Shown here: piece by piece, positions 10,418 to 23,236 of the stretch
Numbering within the stretch: the stretch's first letter is position 1
How the letters are laid out: every line of letters begins with the position of its first letter
DNA from: Morella rubra
Taxonomy: Eukaryota > Streptophyta > Magnoliopsida > Fagales > Myricaceae
DNA length: 64,000 nucleotides
Direction: 5' to 3'
NCBI GenBank assembly: GCA_003952965.2
Contig: CM025853.1
Location: 30,029,641 to 30,093,640 of the forward strand
Made by a program: the position numbers and the translations under genes
The notes under the pieces: model-generated
Seen by the model: only the letters and a program-made list of their open reading frames with translations
The model's database searches: none
What the model was told of the DNA's origin: nothing

Positions 10418-13400
10418 CTAATTCCATGGATCATCCCAGCCTTTAGGTCCCTCTCTTTTAACAAAATCAATTATGGCTTGGACAGCTTCACTAATTCTGT
10501 TAGAGAGGGAGTGATTCCCATGTTCGATTTCAATATTCTCTGCACCACCCATTGCTCTGCACAACCTGCATTAGTTCAAAAGCCAACAAGTTCATTTGAC
10601 CGAAACACACGCACACGAGCGTGTGCGATAGAAGTGACTCGTATTTTTTCAGATAAGTAGATCGTCAGCTGAAACCAGTCATTGATATCTCTACTATTAG
10701 AAAACACAATAGTTTCGGCCAATAGGAAAAGGAGATAGCGAATTCTGTGTGCAAAAGTGAACTGTAGCAAGAGTCCCTGTTCTTACCTTTCAACCAACGC
10801 TTTCTTGTCAACATACTCTGGCACATACTCGTCTCCCATGGAAAAGATAACCTGCCAAAAACAGATGACGTACCTAAATGGTGCATATTGGCAATTACAA
10901 TGGCCTAAACAAGGGAATGTCATCTTTCTGGTTTTGAGGCAAATATAGAGAATGATTGTTGCTAGAGGCAACAGCAGAGGGTGATTATACAGCTATAATT
11001 ACTGAATTGATTGCTTAAGATATATTCCTAACAATATTTATTGGTTATGGCGTGGTAACCATCCCCCAAAATAAACTGACTAATTGCACAAAAAAGTTCT
11101 TTCATTCCTCTTATAAAATAACAGTTCCTTCATTAGCTCATGAGCATATTGCTACACACTACACATATCTACCCTATCAAACAAGAGAACAGCCATACCT
11201 GGCAAGGTGTGTTAGACATGTGGCCAAGTCTCAATCTCAGCTGGTCATCGCTAAGGTCAGAACTGAACATGTCATCGTCCCCCATGTATGCGCAGAGTGA
11301 GTGATACCTACAAAGTAATTGACTTTTCAGTAAAGGGAGCACTGGCATTTAAAATCACACTCATATGGTAGCAAACGACTGTGCCATTTTCAGTAGATGA
11401 AAAAGATTGTGCACATCGCAAGTGTTCCAATTTATAAAAATCCTGTGCGTTACCATTCTTGTTGCCTCAAATAAGACTTAAGGCTTCATTTAAGATGTAG
11501 GAGGCAATCAAGACTAGAATCCTCAACTACTACTATGTTTATCCGCATGTTGGACTGAAAACATTCATAGAGCAAAATAAATCGTATGGAGATAAGCATT
11601 TGGTCTGAACTGCCAATAACCAATTAGAATGAGTTCTTGCAAGTTGCGATCATATGGCTGTAGACCAACCTATGAGCAGTTATTGGGGATAATGGATCTG
11701 CTTCCCTTGGCATTAATTCTGACCCCCGGCCTTCGCTTATCATGGTAAAAGCCAAGTCAATCATAGCAGCTGTTTCTGGAAGAGTTGCTCTATATTCCCG
11801 ATCACTGACGGGAGCCTGAACATTCCAATTGCAATTATAACAAAGGCCAGAACTAAATGCAAGCCTTAGTCTATGTAAGCTATAAAAAGATGCCACAGGC
11901 ATGAATAAGAAACTCAAATATCAGACACCAAATGTGAACGCTCTGTAGAAGCATGAGCCTATTACTGTCCCATCTAAATGACTTGGAACCCACACGTCCC
12001 TTGGTGCTTATGAGTAAATGATAAATCAAAAAAGTAAAAAAAAAACGAAAAGGGCAGAGAGAGAGAGAGAGAGAGAATAAACTACGAAATAGTTGGATTA
12101 ATGGCCAATGGCTCTACACGGACACACGTATCAATTTGCACGTATATATCCTTCCACTTAATCCAATGAGTTGTTCTCAGCAGGATTTTTACACTTAGAC
12201 TAGAGACTGAACTGTTTTTTTTATAACTTTGACTGATACACAACAATATAATTGTTATTCACGGTCAATATACAAGAAAAAAAGTCTCCTGCATCCTGCA
12301 TGATACAGATGGAGAATTATTTTCTCTACCAGTTTTTTTCCTTACAAAAATACATTCTTCCCATGCACTAGAGAGGAGGGGAGAAAAAAGTCATCCTTAT
12401 GGACAAGACACCAAGGCAAAATCCACAAATATTTGACGATAAAAAGAAATATCATGGAAAAGAAAATTTTGGCTCTCTAATAGGACAACATATCTACACT
12501 AAGTTTACATGCAAAACAATCGAGTAGGTGAACGGCCATGCTTCCAATCTGAAGAGGTAAAGAACTTTTGAGTTAATCAGTTCATCCCAACCACTCAATG
12601 TTGCTACATAAAAGCTATATTACACTGCAGCTGCAGATCTCAAACATTTCAAGTTGGCTACTTAGAGCCATATGAAATTTATATCATACAGCTTTTATGT
12701 AGCAGTTTGACTATCTCCTATTATAGTCCATTAACTGGGAAACACTGCCACCAGAAAGGGTCCAACAGGCCAAGGATGAGGATAAACTCATCTCCCTTTG
12801 AAAACATTAAATGTTCAAGAAGAGATCTGTTATTTTGAAATAACATATCTTTAGATGACAGTGACCCAGGATTCAGATGCACACACTGACAAGGTGGTGA
12901 GAATAAGTCTTTGTTATTGGCTAACAGCTAATTTTCCATTGCAGAAACTCCTAGCAACATTTAAGGATTTAGTTTAATGGAAAGAGATAAATCTTTGAAG
13001 TGGCTACATTATAATGAGCAGAGCAGGGTATGGACGCCTGAGTACCTGCAAAATGGCACCACGGACTGCTCTGGAGCATGCAGCGTTTGTACGCATATAG
13101 TGAACAATATCCTACATTAACATGCAAGAAGGACAGAAATAAAAAAGTGCTCCCGGTAAGGTTCAAATCAAATTCAGACCCAGCTTAGTTTACAATGCAT
13201 AGTATACTAACCTGACAACCAGTACTATGCCCCAGAAGTACCACACCTTCAGAATCTTCTTTGTTTATGAAATGACTGATCAGTTGATCAAGCTCCATTG
13301 CATCCTTCAAGGTACATGGTACAAAAGAATCACAACATTAAAAGCCACCCCCATCCCTCCTCCCCCCCTTACCCCCTCCTCCCTCCTCCCTCCTCCCTTC

Positions 13401-16400
13401 CCCCCCCCACCCACACCCAAAGGGAAAAAAAAAAAAAAAAAAAAGATAAACACAAAAACACCAAAAAAAGCTGCAAAACCAAAGTCCACACCTTAATTTC
13501 CCATTAGACTATCTTTTAAATTAAAACTCTGCTGTATATTGAGATAGTCCATAATCTGAGCACTCCCAATCATAAATCCCATATAAAATGTCTACATCAA
13601 AGGTCTAAGCTAAATATAAACGTAAATTGGTATCTCTCTTGCACTTCAGGGTTTTGCAAAAGCATAACATGTTGCGCCATTAAAAGAGGGATAAGTGACT
13701 TTATATTATAGCGTAATTATCCTCTTACATGAAATTCACATCTATGCAAACCAAAAACATTTTAAATTACTAAGCCAAAATTGTAAAAAGATTAGTTCTG
13801 CTTCTAGAAGAATATTATCCTAGAGTACTCAGAATTGCATGGCCAGCAATTCAAATAGAACAAACACAACCCAATTGTCCAAAGTTGCAACACCCAACAG
13901 CATGTCAAAAGACATAATGCACAGGAAAACCTAACCCTTTAAATACTGGACAAAAGAACTAACTGATTACCAGACATCATTAACATTAAATAGAATAACA
14001 TAACTTACTTGTTGCAAGCTGGAGGTGCCATATCCACTGTATGAGGATGACAGAAGAGGTTGAACAAGTGCCCATTTCTCGTTTTCCAATGCATTTGCAA
14101 GAGGTTCCAAGTATCTGCAAACCAGATGAAAGAAACCAAACGAGGAATTTATGGGCTTTAAATTAAGTTTTGAACATCTGGAACTGCATCCAAGAGAATG
14201 GATCTTTGTCAATTAGTTGAAGAACTGGCTTTTAGTGATCACCTTGTGGAAGATATAATCTCATCTTACCCACAAAGAAAGACAGTTCTTTAACTATTGA
14301 GCAAGACATCACTTCAATAACAGGGATTATGGATTAGCTCAGCAATATAAAACATACTCTGTCGCCAGAAATCCATCCGTCAATCCACCAATAAAAATTA
14401 CTTGCTGTTTATAATCACCTGTCTTAAATGCAACCTGCACAGTAGTGAAACCATCACCAAGTCACCTAGTTGACAAATAGACATAGAATCATAGGGGGCG
14501 TTTGTTTTCCCAATTTTTTGGGGGCCCAAAATTTCACCACACCAAACACATTTCACAAATTCTAATAAACTTCACACTTTTACACATACACTTCACACTT
14601 TTTACAAACTCCAATAAACTTCAACATTCAAAAGATTCTCAAAATTTTGAGAATATTCCTCAAAATTCCGGTAAACAAACGCCCCCCATAATCTCCTCTG
14701 AGGAGCACAATCATGGTAACTGAGCAACAAACAGCAACGGAACACAGAACTGTCTTGTGAATCTTGAAATTGGTTGACAGTGAGATGTACCTTCGCATGT
14801 GGGAAAACATGCCCAAAGTCAGGAAATTATGAAAAGGTGAGCCAGGAGATGTGCCATCAAATTGACCTTCATTAAAGAAGAGTCCCCTCTCTCCCTCTCT
14901 CTTGGTGCATGCAAATGAGTTATTTTGGAGTTTTTCATGATACCAATGCTGACCAGTCTTTGGTGTTACTATCAGAGAGTTTGGTCATGTATAGGAGTCA
15001 TTGATGAACATCGGGTTTCGAGGTGTAAGTGACCTGAGGAGACCAACCTGACCAATTGTTATATGCATCTAAATACATCTAGACAGTTAGACAATAGACA
15101 CTTCTCTACCTCACTCTGACTCCAACCTCAAAATCCGCAAAAGCTATCCTGCATCCAGTATTCTGAGCAAGACCATTGTGGTCAACCCCCAGCTTGTCCT
15201 AAGCTCTCTAGTCCTCCACAGTCAATGATCTCTTCCTCCTTTCCTACATGGGCCTCCTACGGTCACCCCTGGAGATAGTCTCCATAGTATAAGCAGGGAA
15301 ACACTTTCGTCACCGCCGCCTCCAAACGGGAAGGAACTATGGATATTGAGTAGATAATTGTTTGGTTCTTTCCAATTGGTACTTCATTTTGTATGATTGC
15401 AGAGAAATTAAGGCTCAAATGGGAAATAAGCGGACCTCTCCACGTCACGGGCACGAGGGTAAAGCAAAACCCAACAAGCTGACCGACACGCCCCTTGATG
15501 TCTTTGTGACTCAGTTGCTGTGCACTGATTAGCTCAGTTTAAAGGTTAGTTTATGATTGCCAACTCCCAGCAGCTTGGACCACTCAGGATTTTGCATATT
15601 CGTAAAAGCTATTTGCAGAAAACCAACATTAAAATTTTCACCCAAACTTTCAAGCCCTCATTTCAGTTTTCTTGATAAGAAGTTGGACGAGACAAATCCA
15701 ACCAAGAGAGAACTACAATTTAAAGGGAAGGAAAATGTTTTGGACATTAATTTCTCATAGCTTAGTTGCAGAATCCTAACATCTCTATCGCTCTCACCAA
15801 ATGTCGAGCTTAACATCAAAAGAAATCGCCCTCACAAGATCCCCACTATTGGGGTAAAAAAAACAAACATAAACGCCATATCGAATTTGCACTAACCGCG
15901 AACCAAATGTACGTATAAATTGGAAATTAGTTAACTTCGCTTGTTGAGGAAGTATACTACCACAACCACCGTTTTTCTCGAGCTGGAATGACCCAAATTA
16001 TGAAGAAGAAGAAGGCGATTAAGGAAGAATTCCGAAGACATGCTTTTTCACTCCTCAATAACAGCAGTTACTGTAACTTCCAAAACTGCCGAAAATAGGA
16101 GTGAGATCGAATTCTCAAACCAAACGGACCACTCAATCAGATTAGAATCCATCACCGCCCCAAAATAAACGTTTTTCAATTCTCATTGCCATCAATTATA
16201 TATAATTTAGATTGGACAATGAAAGAGTTGTCACTGACCTGAACAGGCTTGGGCCCGTACTTGAAGAGCACACCACGCCACTGGTTCTTCCGCACAACTG
16301 GACCCGTACTCTCAGTACCACCGACAACGTTGGAGTTGCTGCCCATCTTGACGCTCCCGGACCGGCCTCGCACAATGCCAGAGAACCACGAGGTACTCGT

Positions 16401-16466
16401 CGAGGAAGAAGAAGACGAGGATGACACGGTGGACAAAGAAGCCGAAGAAGTGTGCGAGATATTCAT
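10418..16466 (-). CDS. UPF0613/DUF1749 alpha/beta hydrolase, nine exons
   Basis: Nine exons join in a continuous frame of 345 codons plus stop: 16239-16466, 14358-14434, 14009-14114, 13212-13304, 13046-13111, 11670-11815, 11199-11307, 10787-10851 and 10418-10565. Every junction has GT-AG ends and matching phase. The N-terminus is Ser-rich (residues 1-30) and could be an organelle-targeting sequence; a second ATG lies at residue 41. The core begins at WRGVLFKYGPKPVQ. A nucleophile elbow GHSTG has Ser164, the probable acid is Asp282 (MGDEYVP) and the probable base is His315 (HGNHS), so the catalytic triad appears complete. The family (UPF0613, DUF1749) is found in plants and fungi; its substrate is not established. 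Intron 1 is about 1.8 kb and carries a MITE. I consider the gene model strong and the biochemical role unknown. Confidence 0.9.
12602..12704. repeat. Short inverted repeat inside intron 5 of the UPF0613 gene
   Basis: TGCTACATAAAAGCT at 12602-12616 is perfectly inverted at 12690-12704, leaving a 73-base loop. It lies in the intron between exons 5 and 6. It could form a hairpin in the pre-mRNA or be a degraded foldback element. Confidence 0.6.
13361..13443. repeat. C-rich/A-rich low-complexity tract in intron
   Basis: A CCCTCCTCC-type polypyrimidine stretch is followed by an A-run of about 20 bases. It lies in the intron between exons 3 and 4 of the UPF0613 gene, just upstream of exon 4. On the gene strand it reads as poly-T followed by a G-rich stretch. 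Confidence 0.6.
14494..14687. mobile_element. MITE with GGGGGCGTTTGTTT termini
   Basis: The left end GGGGGCGTTTGTTT is matched by an inverted right end (AAACAAACGCCCCCC). The element is 194 bp and is flanked by ATA on both sides, a possible 3-bp target duplication. It lies in intron 1 of the UPF0613 gene. Its length, lack of coding and inverted ends fit a MITE, perhaps of the PIF/Harbinger group. Confidence 0.75.
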
Positions 16467-16751
16467 ATCAACGGCTCTGATAATCTGATTCGACCACCCC
16501 CATCCTGAGATTGTGTTTTTTGTTTTTTAAAACTCTTGTTGGACTCCCAGAGGCTAAAGAATGTCATATATGTCCGAAAGAAAAAAGGGTTTATTAGATC
16601 GAGGGCAGTAGTTGTGGTCTTGTTACTCTCTGTTGCTCCGCTGACGTGGATAGACATGCACGGCGGTCTTATTTTGCACGCGCTGACGTGCTCTCTCTCT
16701 TTCTTTCTTTTTTTTCTACGCAGCGCTGACGTGCACACGAGTAACGTAAAA

Positions 16752-16955
16752 GCGTTATTCGGTTGTAGAAATTTTGAAAGTTTTACCATCTGTGAAAAAT
16801 TAAAGTTATTTTATGAAATTTAATAAAAAATAATAATAATAATATTTAAATAAATATTATAATAAAAAAATAAATTAATAAAAAGAAAAATATTATTTTA
16901 TAATTTTTTAATAAATGTAGAAATTTTGGGTATAAATTTTTACCCCGAACACCAC
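16752..16955. mobile_element. AT-rich MITE-like element
   Basis: The left end GCGTTATTCGGTTGTAGAAATTTTG is partly inverted at the right end (ACCCCGAACACCAC). The centre is extremely AT-rich, with ATTTAAATAAATATTATAAT-type sequence shared with the elements at 25523 and 34634. It lies upstream of the UPF0613 gene. The boundaries are approximate. Confidence 0.5.
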
Positions 16956-19900
16956 AAAAAAAAAGACTTTCAAGTTTTAACGAAAAGTTGTCGCTGGTGG
17001 TTAAAGTTTGAATTTTTGAAGTTTACTCCCTCCATGTCTTAATTCAAAAATATGAAAATTTTAAAGTCACGCCGTTTAGTTTGATAATTATTCAGTTTAT
17101 AGAAGATTAAAAAACTGCACAAGTTCCCAGATTAGTCCTATCACATATGCGTAACCGAAAACCTGATTAAAATAAAAGGTAGAATATGCCAGAACAAGCC
17201 CAGGATCTTCTTTTCGGGTCGTGGGCCACCTGCCCAAATAGAGAGCTCAGATGAGGTTGAATCGACCATAAACCTGGTATGGGCTTGAGTCAGCCCAGTG
17301 TTGAATCCGAAAACCCATCTAAAATGGGCTGATCCATGTCTACTGTTTTGGATGTTTGATCTGCACATTTTTGGAGTCCAAATGAGGCAAATCCGGCCCA
17401 TTCGAGCTGTTTAAACCTATGATTTTCCGATTCCCTGAAGCCCAACTGAAGGTCAGAAAGGAGCACTTCTTTGATTTGTTTTGGTTTTTCCAGAAAACTG
17501 CAACTGGTTTTAGCTCTGAAGTCCATAATTTTCAGGCCTATAACTAAATCATCCTAAAGCTTCGTAAGCATCAAGACCAGCTTGGAGAACAAACCACGAA
17601 CACATTCAAGCTGGACTTCTTGGGTGCAATGGCCCTAAATGGGCCTAGCCCGTAAATTACCAATAGACCCAGTTTGAAAAGCCATATGTGATGATAGGCC
17701 TAGAATGGCCATGAGAAAGTAACAGAAAGTAGAGACTAACCAACTGTTCTAACCCGTGACCCACCCGGCCTACCCGCACCCGAAAAATAAAAACGAAAAA
17801 CACACATTCCCTCCCGTCTTTTATTTACAATTTTGCTCTCCAAATACGTACGTCTCCTCGATGGGACTCTGAACCTACACCGGTTCTTATCACTTGAGCC
17901 AAATCTCACTACAAGCTATACACTTGTAGCTATCATCATGAGACCCGTTGGACTTCTTCTCTTCGGTAAATGGCAATGGTTTGGAGTTGGGGTTGCGCAG
18001 TACCCAATTTACAGGTATTGGCATTAGTAGTAGTCCAAAAGCATGACTTCGACATTGCAAACCTACCCTTTTTGGACCTTCACTCAACCCTGATCCCTAC
18101 CTATAGGTTTGGTCTGCGAGCATTAACAGAGAATTTGGAAACAGAAGTCCCAGCCAACCAGATCGAAACTTATCCTTACTCTATTGGCTCAGTTGCTCTA
18201 ATCAGGCTGAGTTATAATGCATATATATGGAGTCGTGTTCCTTGTAAAAAGAAAAGAGGCCTAACATTCCTGCTGTTGTGGCCAAATAAACCTAGCTTGC
18301 TCGATCGTTTTGGTCTTCCTAAAGTAAATGGGTGATCCAAATTCCATCGCTCTCGAGGTGAGACAAACTATTTGAAAGGACCTAGGAGCCGACTTACTGA
18401 AGGCCGGTCACTTAGTTAATTAATAACTTAAAAGAAGCTGGCGCTCGAACGGCCATATGTTTTGGGGTCCCATGCAGGGGTTACTGTGATGCACGATAAA
18501 TATTTAGTACTGGTTGCAAAAGTTTTAAGCACATAGGGGGCAGGAGACAACGTCGAGAGAAGGGCAACCTCAAAACTGGGAAATGCCTGGTCTTGCGTCA
18601 GTTCTTTAATATAGTGTATAATCGCATATAAGAGCACTGTCTCTTGGACTGCTTTAATACCTACTAGAAATGAACATAAAAAACAAAACAAAAAGAAGTG
18701 TTTTCTGGGTAGAACATTAATGCTTGAAGAATGGAACTGTCAAGGTCGAAATTCGCATATTTCTTTATCTATCCTGCTTTTCTAGAAATGCCGCTAAGGT
18801 GGTTGGAAAAGTTACCAGTCAACGAGTCAAACGTTTCCCTCCATTTTGATTTGTCAAGAAAAGCTTTTTCTAGGTCAATGGTTGGCAGCATTAACCCTAA
18901 TCAAATGAAAAGCGAATTGACCTCAAAGCTTTCATTTTTGGAACTGCGTTGAGAGAAAACAAAAGCGAAAAATAAACTACTTCAAGGACGTCCTAGCAGA
19001 CGCACACACAGGTACGAAAGTCGGTCGAGTATTTAAACCGACAATTCTCAAAGGCTCTAAGAAGACGACTCAAGTGTCCCTAATGTTTAGGCATTCATAG
19101 ACCAAAACAAAGACGTTGTTATTCACTGCTCGTACAAATTTTGTCCCCCTTGTTTGACCCCTTCTGAAGACCCTAGTTCGCAACACCGGCTAACTAGACA
19201 AGAGACTTGGCGAATCTGCAGCAAAATGAGGATTGCAAACGGCCGGGTCACTGTGAGGAACTTCTTTATGTATAAAGTTATATTCATTTAGAATTTTCGG
19301 AGGAATGCAATGAATGGTTTAAGTGGGGTAAGTTGGGACCAAAAGAAGGTGGGGCTCAGATGATGAAGAACCGACCCTTGAATAAACTAACATGGACATG
19401 AGTACGCCTCTTAGAAGTGTAAAATATTGTGGGCATTCATTAATATGGGTTTCTCTGCAGGGGTCCCTAAAAGTTATTTAATGTAGTTTCTGTGGATTCT
19501 ACAATAAAGCATATTTGTACATGAACACACTATTGACTTGCTCATCATTGCCTTTGCGGTCTTTAATTTGTTTCGTGCGTGCGGAGAGTGATTCCTCAAA
19601 AGAAGAAAACTACTCAAAGTAATATCAAAGGTTAAATCAAATTGACAAGTGTTTTTTTCTAGTTGTTTGTTTTCGGTGGAGGTGGTCTTTTGAGATGCTC
19701 CAGCTTCTCTCTGAGAACCGCGGATACTGCACCTTCTATTGTGTGATGTGAGGGACACAATCAAATCAATATCCTGTAACCTAATTAAGCAGTACCTCAA
19801 GCAAATGCTGATCAGAAGTGTGTGCACGCTCCGATATAAAGTTTTAGTTTGTGGAATGATTAGTTTGTATCTAGCGAGTTTGAATATTCGTAGGAATAGA

Positions 19901-22819
19901 AGAAACCAGAAAGGGGGGGGGGGGGGGGGGGGGTTCTTTCATGATATGATGGTGGGGGTGGTGTGCATTTTTTTCTCCTCTCATAATTATTTTTTTCCTT
20001 TTTTTTTTTGATATGGTGCCCCCACTCACACTGTCATCATGGTCACTTTTATATGTATATATATCTCTCGTGCTATGCTTTTTTCATCGAGCTCTAAGCC
20101 TTAGAGAATATTATTTGTACAATCTTCAACAGATATATAATTTATATTATGCAGCAAGTTGGTACTTTAGATAATGTTAAATAATATCTTCCTAATGATT
20201 ATCATGTCCACTTGATCTTTGAGTGCTAAAATGTTGAGCGTGCACAGTAAAACTCATGATTTAACCTTTTTCCCCTCCCCCTTTTGCTTGATGATTTTAA
20301 GTGCAACCACGTGTGACAAGACAATATTAATGTGATATTCTGTTGTCAACCACCTTTTTCATTATCCGTATATAAAACAACACATATGCTCTATCAATGC
20401 AGCTAGCCTATACGACAGTCCACACAAGAAAAAAGTTGAAGAACTCTCAGATGGATGCTAATTAGCAAGACATTAAGCATGACAATGCTACGAATACTAT
20501 ACGATCATTCTGAAACTAAAAGTAGGAAAATGCGATTTAACAGTCAAAGATAGTGCGATCATTAATTAATCAAACAATAAAGGGACCATGCCTATCGATT
20601 ACTAGGTCAATGGAGATCAGTCCAGCGTTAATTATGTGTTTAAACTCCTCATTAGAATGATTAGCATCGCATTAAAATTATCATATATTACCTATCATGT
20701 GACGGCCTTAATGAGTTGAACATCAAAAATACGAATGATAAGTTTGCCTAGAAATATATATACCATATTGGATTTAATGTTAATGACATGATTTGAATTG
20801 ATCTGCATTCACGCTTAATTGTCAAAATGGAATCATTTCATATATGTATCATGGACATCAATCAAGGCAGTAGTCAATAGGTGGACCCTATTGTAGGGTC
20901 CTCTGTCCGAAAATTGATATGAACAGCATTTAATTAATGGTGTGACGTCCACCTATTATTTTTATCTCTCTCCAAAATAGCATTATGTAATTCGGTCAGA
21001 AAATTATAGAGGATCCTAATCCTAAATTTTAACATAAGGAAATTAAAAAGAAGAATATGAAGAAGCAGACAAAGGTCTGCTTATGCAACTACTCAATTAT
21101 CAATTATGGATCGATCATTTGGAAATCTATGAGACCAGTCGTATACATTATTGTAAATTTGCCTGTGTTTGTAGCTTCTGCTAACATTCAGCCTGTGATC
21201 GGTTTGTAGCTAAAACTAAAAGGGGAGGCTGAAAAAAAAGAAAAAGAGAAAAAGAAAATGAAACAAAACATAAGTCTCTCCTTTCATCTGCATGCAATCT
21301 TCTGCAGCGCTTTTTCTCCCATTTCAACACATTTAAGGTTCATAGTTTTATGATATTCCCACATACGATGTGGTAAAAATTCTACATCTCGTGGGTCTCG
21401 GGAAATAAGCGGGTTTTTAAGCGTTGCAACTTTTAACCTTGTTTTGGGGGAATTCTACATGATAAGAGGACCTCCAAGGTCGGCAGTCACAAACTCTGGA
21501 AGTGATATGAGATTCAACACTACTAACTCATGAATTACCAGCATCGAATATTGGGTCATTTTCAATGGAATTGCTTGGTTCACGATCGAATGGCTCCAGA
21601 ATTGGACTCGTATATATGTAAAGGGTAGAACAGGATGAATATATCTCACGAAGACGGTCGAGAAAATTAACTATTAGGCATAGGTTCGAGATATGTATAA
21701 TGGGACTTCAACATGGAATTATAAATCCCCATATATAAAAGAGGTACTATTGGCCTGTCCCTTCACCACATTAAACAATTATTTAGGTATCAATCCATCT
21801 AAAAGGAAACTCTTTTTTGCCCACTGCTTTCTGACCCACCCAAAGTTCTGGTTTTGTGGTTCGATCCATCAATTTTTTTAACAGACAACGACATAACCCA
21901 AATTAAGAAAAAGTTGTTCCTCATTAAAGAAATAGAGCTCTAGGGAATCCTATCATTAGCCACTACTTTCTCCCATTGAGTTGACTACTTCTTAGTTATC
22001 AAAGTATTAATATATATATATTATACGTACCTCCTTCAGACCCTTAAATATTGGTGACCCCTAACTAAGCCAAAAACTTTCCTATATGTACTAGGAGCCG
22101 GTGGCCCTGCTTGCCAGAGACCTTCCTCTCTTGCCGTGTCTAACCTAGCTAGAAACCATGATATTGATCATCATCAAGGTGGTCCATAACAATATTGTCG
22201 ATCCCAAATTTAAAAGCTATAAGCTAGCCGATCAATGTCAGCATCTACTCTTTGACCTAACCCTAGCTTAACTCGATGGGCCACTAGTGATTCTGCAAGA
22301 GAGGATGTAAGAAAGTGGTATGTGACCAAGATCATAGGGCAGTCCGTGGAAGGAAAGGAATCTGTCAACCTATGGAAACGGTGATCTCTGCCCTCGTCCT
22401 TAATTACTAATTAAATTAGAAGAGCATGGAAATTCACTTTTAATACCACTAGATTCAAGCCAAATATTGCTGATAATGACAAGGCTAGTAATAATAATAA
22501 TAATGAGAAGAGAATAATGAGATTCGCCATAGGTGGAGTTCGGCCCATGGAAAACGGGGCCTGTTGCATTAGTCTTTTTCCATCACCATAAATACCCAGC
22601 TAGCTCTCTCTTGCTTGTGTGCATGTCTTTGATTGAGCTCCTAGAGAGAGGTGAAATGTACTTTACGTCATTAGTTATCAAAGAGCCACTACTTCCCCAC
22701 TGAACCTCAATATCAGAAGTGCTACAATCTTTTTTTCCAAGTGTGTTGTGGAACATATAAGATAACTTTGTTATATATTCCTTATGTGGCGCAGACAACA
22801 GGAAGCCAAAATTCAAGCT
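16956..22819. other. Long intergenic region upstream of the isopentenyltransferase gene
   Basis: No gene was recognised in either strand. Open frames here are short and lack family motifs. Visible features are a 21-base G-run at 19913-19933, many short AT repeats and scattered CACGTG-like or TATA-like sequences of no clear meaning. The right part (about 20500-22820) is presumably the promoter region of the cytokinin-synthesis gene. Confidence 0.4.
19913..19933 (+). repeat. Poly-G tract of 21 G
   Basis: An uninterrupted run of 21 G lies in an intergenic region. It may form a G-quadruplex, and its exact length is probably unreliable in sequencing. Confidence 0.85.
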
Positions 22820-22822
22820 ATC

Positions 22823-22832
22823 TTTTTATATA
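22823..22832 (+). promoter_or_regulatory. Possible TATA box of the isopentenyltransferase gene
   Basis: TTTTTATATAC is the clearest TATA-like sequence within about 450 bases upstream of the start codon. It would imply a 5' leader of roughly 380 bases containing CT-rich stretches. No transcript evidence is available. Confidence 0.3.
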
Positions 22833-23236
22833 CCCACAAAAAACCCCTTTCCTACGCTAGATTTGCTCCATATCTGTCACAAGCCTTTATTCTACCCCTT
22901 TAGTTTAGCAGGCTCTCTCTGCCCCCCTTCCCTCCCTTTCTCTTTTTTCTCTGCGTCTGTTGTGGAACCGCACGCCATTTTACTACACAGGTCGCCGCGT
23001 CCTTTGTTATCTCAAAGGTATGGTGGTCCAAGAAACCATGTGGTGTATTTTTGAATTTTGTATGGCCTGTAATACATGCGTGTTTTCGATAATTTTACGT
23101 TGGATAGCTCTTGTTAGTCTCGAGATTTCTTCCTTTTGTCCATAGACTTGCAGCCTTATCTTCTCTGTTTTCTCTCTTTTCCAGACTTTCAGCTTTGACT
23201 AATTATCGCACTTTCTTTCAACTCGGCAGGTTTAGT

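Noticed and set aside
13227-13507. Pro/Lys-rich plus-strand frames
   Set aside because: They are produced by the C-rich and A-rich tracts in an intron of the UPF0613 gene.
16212-16488. Plus-strand frames across exon 1 of the UPF0613 gene
   Set aside because: They are antisense to a well-supported exon and encode low-complexity Glu/Asp or Arg runs mirroring the Ser-rich N-terminus.
19913-19933. Poly-G run as a functional regulatory element
   Set aside because: No associated gene or symmetry. Homopolymer length is also prone to sequencing error, so no function is claimed.
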